Assembly (NCBI GenBank): GCA_964464595.1
Contig: CAYXGW010000007.1
Span: 1 to 64,000 of the forward strand
From: JADFJB01 sp964464595
Lineage (GTDB): Bacteria > Zhuqueibacterota > JdFR-76 > DREG01
DNA length: 64,000 nt
Direction: 5' to 3'
The notes beneath the pieces were generated by a model. It did no database searches, had not been told where the DNA came from, and saw nothing but the letters and a program-made list of their open reading frames with translations. Below, in pieces: positions 12,001-20,220 of the stretch. The position numbers and the translations under genes were made by a program. The first letter of the stretch is position 1; each line of letters starts with the position of its first letter.

Positions 12001-13998
12001 ACCTGCTAATGGAGCCCCATTAGCTACTGACCAAATATCAAGTTTACTACCATTTCGCCAAACCATATAACCACTTGCAAATTCAGAGGCTGAATCCAAG
12101 AGTAATGTTATTGCAGTTCTTGAAATTCCATTTTGAGTAGCATTGACTCCAAATTTTATGGAAACATCCACCGGATTTCTTCTTCTTTTATAAACAGCCA
12201 TAGATCCCCAACTGGTTGCACTACAAGCCAATTCCTCGTTTTCAATAGAATAGTCAGAAGAAAATGCCCAATCAATACCGATTTGTGCACGGTCAAAATT
12301 ATCAACTGTAATCGAACCTTCTTGTGTGGTTGAACTAACCACATTAGAAATAGCTGATATATTTAGAACTTCATCTAATGTCTTGATTGCAAAATAATAC
12401 AGTGTATTTGTCGATAGATTTGTTACAGAATATTTTTGTGCATTACCCGGGGGTAAGGGATCCGGTGGATTAGAAACAGCAACGGCACTGGTAAAATTTG
12501 CTGCATCGATTGGACTGGTTGAATATCGAATATCGTAACTGTTGGCTGTGCCCACATTACCATCATCACCCGGCGTTGTCCACATAAGCTCTATGCTTGT
12601 TGTTGTAGAGCTATTAATTGTAAGATCGGTAATATCGTCTGGTGGCGTTCCATCACCGGCAGGCGGAGAAGTAGCATTTTTTAGCGTAAAGTCATCATAA
12701 TTGTTTTGTCGATTGCCATGAGGTATCACACCTGCAAAATACCCATTAACATTAGTTACTTTTGACAAACTGGTATTAACATTAGAAGCGGTTACAGTAC
12801 CATCTAAAAGACCATTTACATAAGCTTTAAAATCAACATCATTGCCATTTTCTGAAATTACTACTTTAAAAACATCACCAGCCTGAGGGGGGGGACGTAA
12901 AGCAGATGTATTATCCACACCACTTCCCGGAGCTCCATTTACAATAGTCCATAAAGTCAAAGATGATCCATTGTGCCAAATCATGTAACCATCAGCCGAT
13001 GTTGATGGAGAATTCAATAATAAGGCGAGTCCGCCTTCGAGTATACCTGCAGCATTTGCATTCTGACCCCATTTGATTGAAACTTCACTGGGATCAGTCA
13101 AATCATTATAAACTGCCAAATGTCCCCATGATTCATCAGTTGATGTATTAGATAGTTCTCCATTACTAATTGTAAATTCAGATCCAACTGTCCATTTAGA
13201 TCCCAAATTAGAACGATTAAAATCATCGACACTGTTAATAGCATTAATTACAGCATTTTTATAAACTTCCGCCATATTCAAATAGCCGGAATCATTGGGA
13301 TGAATTCCGTCTGGATCCAACATTGTTGCAATATCAAATGAAGAGTATTGATCAACAAGAATCACATTGCCAGGAGGGATACTAGGCACGTTGCCATTAT
13401 TTATATCATTTACAAAATTCTGCAACTCATTATTAAAATCATCTTCAGTTGTTGAAATTGTTTTAGGAATAATTTTACAGACTAGTATTCTCTTCAAAAA
13501 TGAGCCATTCGTCCCATTCTTCCATCCCATGGCATATTGAATCAATTCAGCAAGCTGACCCGAAGCTGTATTTAAAAATGAAATTCCGTTATCATTTGAG
13601 TATGGCACAACATCGTTTAAAACATTCTTGACATTATTGGTACCTAAATGAATCAAAAGCATTTCCGGCTTATAGGTATTCATATGTGCAGCAATGTCAT
13701 TCTCTCCGGTTCCAAAACCACCGGTGTAAAATTCTTCAATCCTTGCTCCACTTTCAAAATGACCCTCGTAAGGAGCAATTCCCCGGCTTCCTACGAAGTC
13801 AAAATTTACTCCGTCATTCGTTAGTTTATCAAATAAACTTTTTCGAAATCCTAATCCATCCGTGCTTCCTATTCCTAATGTGATTGAATTACCAACCATG
13901 CCTATTTTAATCGTATTAACTTGAGCATAGGAAGAGTTTATCAGAATTCCGGATAAAGTTAAAATGATTAACGACTTAATTCCTTCTATTGAAACCAT
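6013..13998 (-). CDS. Giant secreted protein: SGNH hydrolase, LamG-like domains, interrupted CBM6, about 13 Ig repeats, T9SS-type C-terminal domain
   Basis: The open frame begins at 14034, but the ATG at 13998 has AAGGAG just upstream and begins directly with a signal peptide (MVSIEGIKSL...SSYAQ), so it is chosen; the product is 2661 residues. Numbered from 14034: an SGNH/GDSL esterase-like domain (40-270) with GNSITLG (Ser), GTNN and DGIHPND (Asp/His); a concanavalin-like domain (275-455); Fn3 (460-560); a second concanavalin-like domain (575-755); about 13 Big_1/invasin-like Ig repeats (763-2250), the first split by a CBM6-like module (823-965, starting IRIEAESG); cadherin- and PKD-like Ig domains; an Fn3-like domain; and a C-terminal sorting-type domain (2590-2673) with QNYPNPFNPETTI. 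Likely an outer-surface protein exported by a type IX-like route. The esterase substrate is unknown, perhaps acylated polysaccharide. A sigma-54-type promoter precedes it and a terminator follows it. Confidence 0.93.
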   Translation of the reverse strand: MVSIEGIKSLIILTLSGILINSSYAQVNTIKIGMVGNSITLGIGSTDGLGFRKSLFDKLTNDGVNFDFVGSRGIAPYEGHFESGARIEEFYTGGFGTGENDIAAHMNTYKPEMLLIHLGTNNVKNVLNDVVPYSNDNGISFLNTASGQLAELIQYAMGWKNGTNGSFLKRILVCKIIPKTISTTEDDFNNELQNFVNDINNGNVPSIPPGNVILVDQYSSFDIATMLDPDGIHPNDSGYLNMAEVYKNAVINAINSVDDFNRSNLGSKWTVGSEFTISNGELSNTSTDESWGHLAVYNDLTDPSEVSIKWGQNANAAGILEGGLALLLNSPSTSADGYMIWHNGSSLTLWTIVNGAPGSGVDNTSALRPPPQAGDVFKVVISENGNDVDFKAYVNGLLDGTVTASNVNTSLSKVTNVNGYFAGVIPHGNRQNNYDDFTLKNATSPPAGDGTPPDDITDLTINSSTTTSIELMWTTPGDDGNVGTANSYDIRYSTSPIDAANFTSAVAVSNPPDPLPPGNAQKYSVTNLSTNTLYYFAIKTLDEVLNISAISNVVSSTTQEGSITVDNFDRAQIGIDWAFSSDYSIENEELACSATSWGSMAVYKRRRNPVDVSIKFGVNATQNGISRTAITLLLDSASEFASGYMVWRNGSKLDIWSVANGAPLAGISNVDGLLPAPVAGDVFRVVLSEDEVSYRFTCYINGVLDGTITATKNSQSFAKISIAESYAGVKLSGGSGASNIDDFTMVVPTGTPSFIEYISGDAQADTIGKKLTDPLVARVIDENGNPISNAQVNFQVISGDGSLEQPPAPDDHIRIEAESGTLVFPMQEFSDGLASGGKYIEVPADLSNGTATYEFTVPAAGTYVIWGRVIAASGSEDSFRISVDGSPAFIWDTFQGNHKSSWTWDQVSDRGSGNVSSPQFNPVFFDLSSGNHTLLVKKRDELTKLDKILITKDLNYTPSGTENLSGWVTDSNGEVETNYTLGTVAGINTIHATSTGLGGSPVIFNVTALADVAKTLLIVSGNNQSGDAGNPLAEPFKVQFLDQFNNPVAGKSVTFEVFEGGGTLVEAQPVLTDGDGIAAATLNLGTVIANNRVRVADPTTTPSEVIFTATGVGGVATDLNIVSGNNQQSAAGAVLAAPFVIQILDGNGDGVPDFPIEWKVVQGNGVLQQPTSTQTDANGLSQNTLQLATDTDANLVRAVATGFDSVLFTAIASSGIAKSIVLVSGNGQEGVVGKQLQEPIKVKVVDAQSTGMSNYDVLFVIIEGNGTIVESQPIQTDPDGIAQANWKLGNIAGLNRIEARALALQGSPINFVATGIPDIPVGMVKVSGDSASGSISQQLLAPFVTEVSDQYGNKVSDVSIEFTVLEGGGQFSNGEQVISVNTDSIGNASVLLTLGPIAGEHNNKVQAKKVGLTGSPQEFVASANPGDPVRIVQISGDGQTDFINQPLLEDFVVKVMDANNNVIANHRIDFTIQGGGGKLNGSSDSVSVFTDGNGLASVKLTLGSVGGNLNNVVQAVANFDDNPLQNSPFNFEASALYTGTKIQMVSGNGQSAVVTSVLQSPLVIQIFNVIDEPVVNMPVEFEIISGGGSLDNLDTTNVIKQTDNEGKASVLLQIGQTIGENINVVHVKADNGLIALDGSPIVFSATGVASNATQVQISEGNNQTGIAGEKLTNNIKVVVMDSLDNPIVGHPVTFTVAKGEGFFEIQNSTIQDNDNITIQSVNTDANGIAKVNWVVGTEAGENNNEVEAATTDGINPLDNSPITFIASVNPAITDPDTSNIIATDSIVANGNAVSNVTVTLLDRFGNPIPGKFVQISSTGTQNFIGQPQSQTDANGQTTATLASITAEIKTITAVNTSDNIALNSSTQAKFVSDVADRISRTRGHDQTRNIGTFLKNPLVVTVSDRFGNPVAGIPVFFEVISGGGSILENQPVLTDENGEAGASVSLGGTPGSNFIEARSGSLIGNPIVFSATGANNPAQMLVKISGDDQVGKAGGPLSELLVVQTLDAENNPVKNVPITFSVIFGGGNVTPPQPVLTDANGFASTVYTLGPNIGQNVAKAENTGLQNSPVSFIANATPSDAAEILLVAGHPQVGQVESSGSALVVKVVDPFNNPVAGTAVTFELISGGITLTTTQPVITNNSGLAQASFIHGTIHGNSTVHASSSSLSGSPVVFEVTTTGGAAASMALDRGNNQIGTVDQFLLEPLAVKVVDKFNNPVTGHEITFVLTGGDASIDGGTSKIVGSNSEGIASVSLKLGSTPGNIVVLAIASTLPGSPVTFNVESVQNNLPSISIGFQSVTIQENISLSFNVTGSDPDNDPLEFKIYDQPAGSEFEESSSNVFSFKWKPSFDQEGSYLVKFAVFDDKGGSSKDTVEISVANVNRKPVITNFSPTEANPVVGVGQNQIFSVTAIDPDGQDLVYFWTKNGENAAAGNQYNYFAPPIVTSERIEAFVTDGEDTASVKWVVDVITSVQLEFFTATVVQSGLGVELAWRTASEEDNLGFNLYRSTQRNDDYKQINEVMIPSNPSGEYSYKDENILSGTRYYYKLEDINISGDNGVYGPILAELTLPVDFALSQNYPNPFNPETTINYQLPNNSQVYLSIYNVIGQEVRVLINQELSAGYHSVVWDGRDNHGNLVTSGVYYFRIKADLYTDLKKMIFMK

Positions 13999-14066
13999 AT
14001 TTACTCCTTGGTATTTACTCGGGATCCATCCCATTTATTGGTTATGGAAACTTTTGGTTATTACAC

Positions 14067-14083
14067 TGGCAAAAAGAATGCCA
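14067..14083 (-). promoter_or_regulatory. Candidate sigma-54 (-24/-12) promoter
   Basis: Reading the minus strand, TGGCATTCTTTTTGCCA has the GG (14082-14081) and GC (14070-14069) exactly ten bases apart, matching the TGGCAC-N5-TTGC consensus of RpoN promoters. Transcription would begin near 14057, giving a leader of about 60 nt before the ATG at 13998. The element is also an imperfect palindrome (TGGCA...TGCCA), so a two-fold operator is an alternative reading. A nearly identical element lies at 50203-50218. Confidence 0.6.
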
Positions 14084-14294
14084 TTTGTTAAATTCAAGAA
14101 ATACTGCAAAAATAGCCTTATAAATAATCTTATAAAATTAAAATATGTCAAAAATCAATTTCACAATTTGTTCAAAAATGAACCAACGTCTATATTAAAT
14201 ACAATTTAGTAAAGATTGTTTTCTATGATATTTTCTAAATTATGAGCGATTAATTTGCCCAAAACTATCATCAATTTTTCTTGATAAATAATAA

Positions 14295-14939
14295 TTATCC
14301 TTCAATATCAATTGTTTTATTGACCATTACTAACCGCTTTACACCATCTATTTCATTAAGCTCTTTAATAAAAGCTTCTCGATTTTCAGATGTATTCTTC
14401 TTAAAGAGAACCATGTATGTGGTTTCCATTTCCAGCCTTCCTTGAACCTTAATCAAATTAACCAGGGTCGATTGAGTAATATATTTTTTCATTACTATTT
14501 CGATTAGCGAATCTTCAGTGTTTTGACTTTTAAACATCTTAATTAAGTAATCAACTTTTTGAGTTGAACCAAAATCTATTTTGTAAATAAAATAAAACAA
14601 AACACTAATAAAAAGGCATGCAACTACCCCTATTTCATAACTCCTAGTTCCCATCGCCATACCAATAGCTAACGCATAAAAAACAAATCCAATATCCAAA
14701 GGATCTTTAAGAGGAGTCCTAAATCGAATAATTGACAAAGCTCCAACAAGACTAAAGGCTCTGGCCACATTATTGCCAATTATTAACAAGACAACACAGG
14801 TAATCACAGTAAGCAATACCAGATTTTTTATAAAAGCTTGCGAATGTGAAAAACCTTTTTTAGTAAAATGATATGTTGTAGCGACAAAAAGACCTAACAC
14901 AAAAGCCAAACCAATTGGGATTATAGTCGTTGAAATCAT
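14295..14939 (-). CDS. DUF4956 family membrane protein
   Basis: A 214-residue protein with about four transmembrane helices in its first 125 residues and a hydrophilic C-terminal domain of about 90 residues. The conserved stretch SLVGALSIIRFRTPLKDPLD after helix 2 is the hallmark of the DUF4956 family. The family's biochemical role is unknown; it is repeatedly found next to VTC-domain proteins and CotH-like kinases, as here. AAGGAG ten bases upstream supports the ATG at 14939. The gene follows the VTC gene by 34 bases and is probably co-transcribed with it and the CotH gene. Confidence 0.88.
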   Translation of the reverse strand: MISTTIIPIGLAFVLGLFVATTYHFTKKGFSHSQAFIKNLVLLTVITCVVLLIIGNNVARAFSLVGALSIIRFRTPLKDPLDIGFVFYALAIGMAMGTRSYEIGVVACLFISVLFYFIYKIDFGSTQKVDYLIKMFKSQNTEDSLIEIVMKKYITQSTLVNLIKVQGRLEMETTYMVLFKKNTSENREAFIKELNEIDGVKRLVMVNKTIDIEG

Positions 14940-14973
14940 TTGGTTTTTTCTCCTTGAACTTAAATATTCTTAA

Positions 14974-15702
14974 TTAATATCCCATTTCAACTGCATCCAC
15001 ACCTTCACAATATTTTGATATCGATTCGAATTGCAAGCCAAATTTCTTAACTAAATTGTGAAGCCAAAATGGCAATAATGTTCTAACTTTTATTTCGAAG
15101 ATTGTTTTGCCCGGGAATACTGAAACCCAATTTTGCGAATCAGTCGCTTCGCTGGCAAATGAATTTTGAGACATCACCGACCGATCAAATGTAATTCGAA
15201 CAGTATCGTCATTTTTTGCCATGTACGCCTCTCGTTCATATAACACAAAATTTGTAGGCGTTAAAATATGGCGATTACAAAAGTAAAGAAGCTCTTCCAT
15301 ATTTTTCCTGTTGGTTATATCTCCGTTTAAATATCCATCTGGGCAAAAAAGAAAATCATGATCCATAAATTGATTGAAATCTTCGCGATTCATCTTAATT
15401 CGAATTTTATCAATATGATACTGGTCCCTCTTTTTTATCTCGGCAAAATATATATTAGCTGAATAAAAATCTGTTGAATAGCATCTCATTCTTACCTTGC
15501 GACGAAATCTTAAACCTGTCATTTTCTCATCATAATAAAGCTTACTCGGACTATCCAGATAGAGAGAATTAATCATGTACCGGTATCCCGGCAGTTTTGC
15601 AGCATAAGGATCTGGAATAAGATATTGAGCGATACAATCCATGATTTCATGATACATATTTTCATCTATAAAATACTTAAATTCATATCGTATTATTCTC
15701 AT
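14974..15702 (-). CDS. VTC-domain protein (polyphosphate polymerase-like)
   Basis: This is the VTC catalytic-tunnel fold, as in yeast Vtc4, which makes polyphosphate from ATP. Basic and acidic tunnel residues are visible in order: RYEFKYF at the N-terminus, the SLYLDSP strand, RFRRKVRMRCY (R-x-K-x-R-x-R), FAEIKKR, YEREAY and, near the end, FEIKVR. The product is 242 residues, without membrane helices. An upstream TTG at 15708 is possible, but the ATG at 15702 overlaps the CotH stop as ATGA, which indicates translational coupling. Whether it makes polyphosphate or another phospho-polymer in this setting is not shown. With the neighbouring CotH kinase and the DUF4956 membrane protein it forms a recognisable three-gene module. 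Confidence 0.88.
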   Translation of the reverse strand: MRIIRYEFKYFIDENMYHEIMDCIAQYLIPDPYAAKLPGYRYMINSLYLDSPSKLYYDEKMTGLRFRRKVRMRCYSTDFYSANIYFAEIKKRDQYHIDKIRIKMNREDFNQFMDHDFLFCPDGYLNGDITNRKNMEELLYFCNRHILTPTNFVLYEREAYMAKNDDTVRITFDRSVMSQNSFASEATDSQNWVSVFPGKTIFEIKVRTLLPFWLHNLVKKFGLQFESISKYCEGVDAVEMGY

Positions 15703-18626
15703 TGCCAAATTCCGGACTTTGCACCATATCCCTTTATGGAGTAAAGACTGTTTTCCTTCAGAATGTATTTTAATTTTAATTCATAAGCTTCAGACGTAAA
15801 GTCGGGATGTTCAATAAAAATTTTGTCTCCGTCATATCCACCTCGAATTGCAGATTTCCTGATTTTAAATTTTGAATCACTTAAATTTTCAATTTCTTTT
15901 TCATTATCCCATATAATACATTTCTCAATAGTTGCGGTTGGCGCGCCAAATTCGTCTGGCTTTTTAATATAAAATGATATTCCTGTTTTATTACCAACGA
16001 TCGTATTGTTGCTTATAAAAGGGTTGGAATCATCCTTAATGGCAATGCCATATATTCCCCCAATTAAGAAATTATTTTCAATTATCGGAGAAGAAGCTTC
16101 GCCAACTGAAATGCACTTATCGCCTGGAAGTTCTACGAGGTTTCCAATCACTCTCGGATTTGCAGTTCCAAAATCGATTGCATCACCACCGGTTTTGTAA
16201 AAATAGCAATTCCTAATTTCTCCGCTGGAAAAATCATAGTCTATTGCATCATCCTTAGTTCGGATAAATTGGCATCCCAACAATCGGGTTTTCGAATTCT
16301 TGACATTTATCCCATCATCTGCTCGAATTTGATCGAAAATGCAAGATTCCATTAAAATTGTTGCATCATAGACAGAAACTCCTCCGGTAAAATTGACATT
16401 GTCAATTTTTGCCATACCGGCATATCTGATGGTCACATGACTCAATCTTGAATTATTCTCTGTCTTATGATAAACCAGACAACCCCAAGGTTGGCCTTTC
16501 AAATTACTATCAAGAAGTATCGGTGAATTAGCATTCCCTTCAAAGTTTAATACTCCTCTAACATAAATGGAGACACCCGGATCAATTTTTATTTTAGTTC
16601 CAGCTGCAATTGTTATGACTTTATCTTCTCCAACTTTCCAGGTTTTATCCAGAATATAATTTCCAGAGGGGATAATTACAATATTTCGATCTCCTAAATC
16701 CTCTAAATATGAAGCCAAGTTTATTGTTTTAGAACTTTGGTTTTCGTTAATTTCTCCGGATAAATGATTCAATAATCCATTAGGCAGCGATGCGGAAAAT
16801 TCCTGGTAAATCAATGCAAATTCTTTTTCCGGATCATAGGTAAAAAACTCGGGTTGGATTGAGCTCCCTGTAATTGAATTTACACTTTTAATTACAACAT
16901 CATTGGTAAATACGTTCCTGGAACTAGAGGAAGTATAAATAAGAATATAATTATAATATTTGAATGATGGCTTAACTTGTAAGGTGTATCCCTTATCCCA
17001 ATAATCAAAATAAGGATCTTTGTTAACCATTCTTGCTGGAAACAATAATTCATCAATTGTAAGCTCAACAGTTGATCCTGAAGGTTCGGGATTAACCACA
17101 ACGTCTGAAATTTGGACTTCCTGGTCACCCTCATCGAGCATTTCATTACCATTGGCATCTTTAAATAATTTAATACTATTTTTGTTTAAATTGTTAATTG
17201 TTGAATTTACTTTTATTGATTTTAAATAAACACCAGATTGTTTTCCGGTACCTAAGGATAAAACCAGCCCTTGCTTAAGAGACTTGTTTCCAAAGAATGA
17301 GTTCAGTTGATTATTGATTTTTATTGGATTTACCGAAACCCTCAAATCAGCTTTTTCCAGTTCGGATATTATGAAATCTCGTCGGAGTTTTACCCAATTT
17401 TTTAAATCTACAATAGCATCTTCAAAATCTTTATTTGAAAATTTATCCTCAGACGCTTGCTTCAAATCATCAACATATATATGATATCGAATAAGCTTAT
17501 AATATTTGTCAATCACATTTAATTGGTTTTCTACGTTTAGTCCCCCATTTAAATACTGCCACAATATTCGATTTCGCTGTTCTACAAACTCAGGGATTTG
17601 ATTAAGTCGAAACGTAAATCGGTTAGTACTCCAATCTAGGTCCATTGCCCACATTCTACGAGGATCATGCCCCCAGTGATCGAAGCCTGCTATATCCCAG
17701 GGAATAAACTGAAATTTTTGCAAAGAGGAGTTGTAAAATAATTTTATATTGTGGATATTCTGATGACCACTTCCACAAAGTAACGCATTTGCATGCCAGG
17801 TTAGAACCTGGTTTACATCAATTAGTTTTGTGATTTGTTCTTTATATTGATCTAACGAAGGATAAGAAAGGACTTTATTTAACCAGATTAATTCATTTAA
17901 TGTGCTTCCTTTCTTATTGATCACTTTTACAGTAGGATAATCTGCATCATCCGAAGATCGATAGTCGAAAGGAAAATATCCATTTTTTTCTGTGAATATA
18001 TATCCCATCAAACTATTTCTTTCCAGAAAGAAGCGATCGACATCTTCGTATAGTAAATGCACACCTTCATTTTGACCATTGATTTCAAGTTTGACTAAAT
18101 TAAATTCTGGTGTTACAAGACCCATTTGGTTTGCAAATTCCCAAGCGACCGGATCAATAATAACTTTTTTGGTTTCCGGAATATTTAGGTTAATTTCACG
18201 AATTCCATGAAACAACTGGTCATCTGGGAACCTCAATCGAATCGACTTTCGATCTCCTTTCCAGTGTCGGGGTGCTCCCTTACTAATCCGTACAGTACAC
18301 ACAAACGATTCGTCATCTACAATTAGTTTCGCGTCAATCTGATCTCTAGAACTATTTTGAGTAAGACCGCTAGTGATACTCCGCCATTCCGAAGGCGAAA
18401 CGGTTAATTCAAACTTCTTAATGGGTGCCTTTTCTATCGAAGTTAAGGCGGGAAGTTCTTCTGTTTTGAAGCTTGCCAAAGTTTCCGACCATACATTTTT
18501 TAAGTTTTCTTTATTAAACGTGGATTGGTAAAATGATTTAAGATTATCCTTTTTGATATAAAGAATACCAAATGTTTGTAAAATTATTATCAAGACAAGA
18601 AGGGTCAAGATTTTCTTGTTGAACAT
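15699..18626 (-). CDS. CotH-like kinase with C-terminal parallel beta-helix
   Basis: 975 residues. The N-terminus is a single hydrophobic anchor or signal (5-25). A CotH spore-coat-kinase-like domain spans about 70-440, including the HNIKLFY strand and FIPWDIAGFDHWG. CotH proteins are atypical kinases that phosphorylate Ser residues of surface proteins. A linker domain follows, then a right-handed beta-helix (about 660-950) with repeated rungs such as ENNFLIGG, SNNTIVGN and RNCYFYKTGGDAIDFG, a fold common in polysaccharide-binding or -cleaving proteins. In the canonical PWDxD motif the second Asp is Ala here (PWDIA), so activity is uncertain. TGAGGAA precedes the ATG. The stop overlaps the next gene. 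The kinase acting outside the cell membrane, tethered to it, is inference. Confidence 0.88.
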   Translation of the reverse strand: MFNKKILTLLVLIIILQTFGILYIKKDNLKSFYQSTFNKENLKNVWSETLASFKTEELPALTSIEKAPIKKFELTVSPSEWRSITSGLTQNSSRDQIDAKLIVDDESFVCTVRISKGAPRHWKGDRKSIRLRFPDDQLFHGIREINLNIPETKKVIIDPVAWEFANQMGLVTPEFNLVKLEINGQNEGVHLLYEDVDRFFLERNSLMGYIFTEKNGYFPFDYRSSDDADYPTVKVINKKGSTLNELIWLNKVLSYPSLDQYKEQITKLIDVNQVLTWHANALLCGSGHQNIHNIKLFYNSSLQKFQFIPWDIAGFDHWGHDPRRMWAMDLDWSTNRFTFRLNQIPEFVEQRNRILWQYLNGGLNVENQLNVIDKYYKLIRYHIYVDDLKQASEDKFSNKDFEDAIVDLKNWVKLRRDFIISELEKADLRVSVNPIKINNQLNSFFGNKSLKQGLVLSLGTGKQSGVYLKSIKVNSTINNLNKNSIKLFKDANGNEMLDEGDQEVQISDVVVNPEPSGSTVELTIDELLFPARMVNKDPYFDYWDKGYTLQVKPSFKYYNYILIYTSSSSRNVFTNDVVIKSVNSITGSSIQPEFFTYDPEKEFALIYQEFSASLPNGLLNHLSGEINENQSSKTINLASYLEDLGDRNIVIIPSGNYILDKTWKVGEDKVITIAAGTKIKIDPGVSIYVRGVLNFEGNANSPILLDSNLKGQPWGCLVYHKTENNSRLSHVTIRYAGMAKIDNVNFTGGVSVYDATILMESCIFDQIRADDGINVKNSKTRLLGCQFIRTKDDAIDYDFSSGEIRNCYFYKTGGDAIDFGTANPRVIGNLVELPGDKCISVGEASSPIIENNFLIGGIYGIAIKDDSNPFISNNTIVGNKTGISFYIKKPDEFGAPTATIEKCIIWDNEKEIENLSDSKFKIRKSAIRGGYDGDKIFIEHPDFTSEAYELKLKYILKENSLYSIKGYGAKSGIWQ

Positions 18627-19029
18627 AGATTCCTCAGTCTAAAATCAGGGCTTGAAAACATTAATTTCCAAATATATTATCGACAGTTTCAGCATTTTCT
18701 CCATGTAGTTAATATTACTAATATTTAAAAAAATGAATATCCTAAGCTATTTATATTCAAAACCTTATGATGCGTGAGTTTCATTATTGTAATTGTATTT
18801 TATAGCAGCAAACCCCATCTAAGTTTACAATAATAGTACCAAAATCTTCTTTGAAACATGGAGAGATATTTATTGTGTTATCTTTAATAAATACATATAG
18901 TTATATATATAATCAAAATCGGTTACCCCAATCAAAATTGTTCCAATTTGAAACATTGAACTATTTTGTGGTTCAAAATGATAATAATGGGGGAAAAATA
19001 AAGGAAGGATAAAGAGGTTTGAAGGGGAG
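18627..19029. other. Intergenic region without a recognised gene
   Basis: About 400 AT-rich bases between the GT4 gene and the CotH operon. Only a weak six-base hairpin (18956-18961 with 18971-18976) without a T tract is present. No ORF with a ribosome binding site, no tRNA and no sigma-54 element was found. The CotH-VTC-DUF4956 promoter is expected here but could not be identified. Confidence 0.5.
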
Positions 19030-20208
19030 TCAGCTATATTTTATGTAAAGATTTTTGAAATTTTCTATCTGTTTATCAAGAGAAAATTGATTGATCACGG
19101 TTTTACGAGCAGCAATACTTTGCTGATTTAGCAAATTATTATCGTTTACTAATTTTGAAATAGATGCACGTAGTTGAGCAATATCGCCAAATGGGACAAT
19201 GAAACCATTAACACCATTCGTCACTACTTCAAGTGAGCCACCTACATCCGTAGCTACGACCGGGACACCACAAGCCATGGCTTCCAAAATGGCATTTGGT
19301 AATCCTTCTCCAGCAATTGAAGGTAAGCAAAATAAATCCGCAGAATTCAAAATGTCACAAATATCTTCTCTTCTTCCGAAAAATCTGATATTTTCATTAA
19401 GACCATTTTCCCCTACTTGATTTTCAAGAGCACTCCTTTGTGATCCATCTCCAACAAATATTACATACAATTTATTATTCCTTTGAATCAGTGGTTTTAC
19501 AGCCTCGACTAAATCTTTATGACCTTTTTGAGGTTCCAACCTGCCAACGACAATAATTACAAATGCATCCCCAGGTAAATTTATTTCACAGCGTTTTTTT
19601 GCTTTATTTGCTGCTGACAGAGGTCTAAATCTTTCCAAATCCACACCATAATGAATTACTTCAACCTTTTGCGAATTTAACCCGGGATACTGCTTTAGTG
19701 ATTGTTTGACCTGGGCGGAGACTGCAATAATTTTATCACAAAAGTTCATAGCAAAGCGGTAACCATATTTTCTTTGTAATTGTCCATGATAATATATTCC
19801 GGAATGAGTTACTGTCTCCCATGAAATAATTGCTTTAACGCGTGCAATTGTACCAACAAGTGCACCAATGAAATCTGCCCAAAAAAGAGTAGTTTGAATA
19901 ATATCCACTTTCAGTTTTCGAATGATTATGTACAATTTTAAAAATGGAAGAAAATCAAATCTATGTTTTCGCTGTAAATCAAAAAAATCGACATTTAAAT
20001 CTTTAAATTTTTTTTCGAGTGGCCCCATTGGACCAACATTTACAAGGGCAACTTCAAATTTCTGCCGATCTGTCTTTTCAATCAGTTCCCATAATTTGTA
20101 TTCAGCTCCTCCCATTCTAAAACCATCGACAACATGCAAAATATGAATTCGCCCATTTTTTTTTGATGAGTCTTTAGGTTGATTTTCCATAAGAATTTGA
20201 TTTTCCAT
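19030..20208 (-). CDS. GT4 family glycosyltransferase
   Basis: A 392-residue GT-B retaining glycosyltransferase. The N-terminal nucleotide-free half contains GFRMGGAEYKL (donor-proximal GG loop). The C-terminal half has VVGRLEPQKGH and the E-x7-E motif in EGLPNAILEAMACGVPVVAT, the usual GT4 signature for binding the NDP-sugar. It probably adds a sugar to a lipid-linked glycan at the cytoplasmic face. It follows the heparinase-like gene by only 12 bases, so the two are likely co-transcribed. Two ATGs (20208 and 20190) are possible, neither with a good Shine-Dalgarno sequence; the upstream one is kept. The acceptor and donor cannot be told from sequence. Confidence 0.9.
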   Translation of the reverse strand: MENQILMENQPKDSSKKNGRIHILHVVDGFRMGGAEYKLWELIEKTDRQKFEVALVNVGPMGPLEKKFKDLNVDFFDLQRKHRFDFLPFLKLYIIIRKLKVDIIQTTLFWADFIGALVGTIARVKAIISWETVTHSGIYYHGQLQRKYGYRFAMNFCDKIIAVSAQVKQSLKQYPGLNSQKVEVIHYGVDLERFRPLSAANKAKKRCEINLPGDAFVIIVVGRLEPQKGHKDLVEAVKPLIQRNNKLYVIFVGDGSQRSALENQVGENGLNENIRFFGRREDICDILNSADLFCLPSIAGEGLPNAILEAMACGVPVVATDVGGSLEVVTNGVNGFIVPFGDIAQLRASISKLVNDNNLLNQQSIAARKTVINQFSLDKQIENFKNLYIKYS

Positions 20209-20220
20209 ATATCTTAAATT

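Noticed and set aside
18956..18976. Perfect TTGAAC/GTTCAA hairpin considered as a terminator
   Set aside because: The stem is only six AT-rich pairs and no T tract follows on the minus strand.
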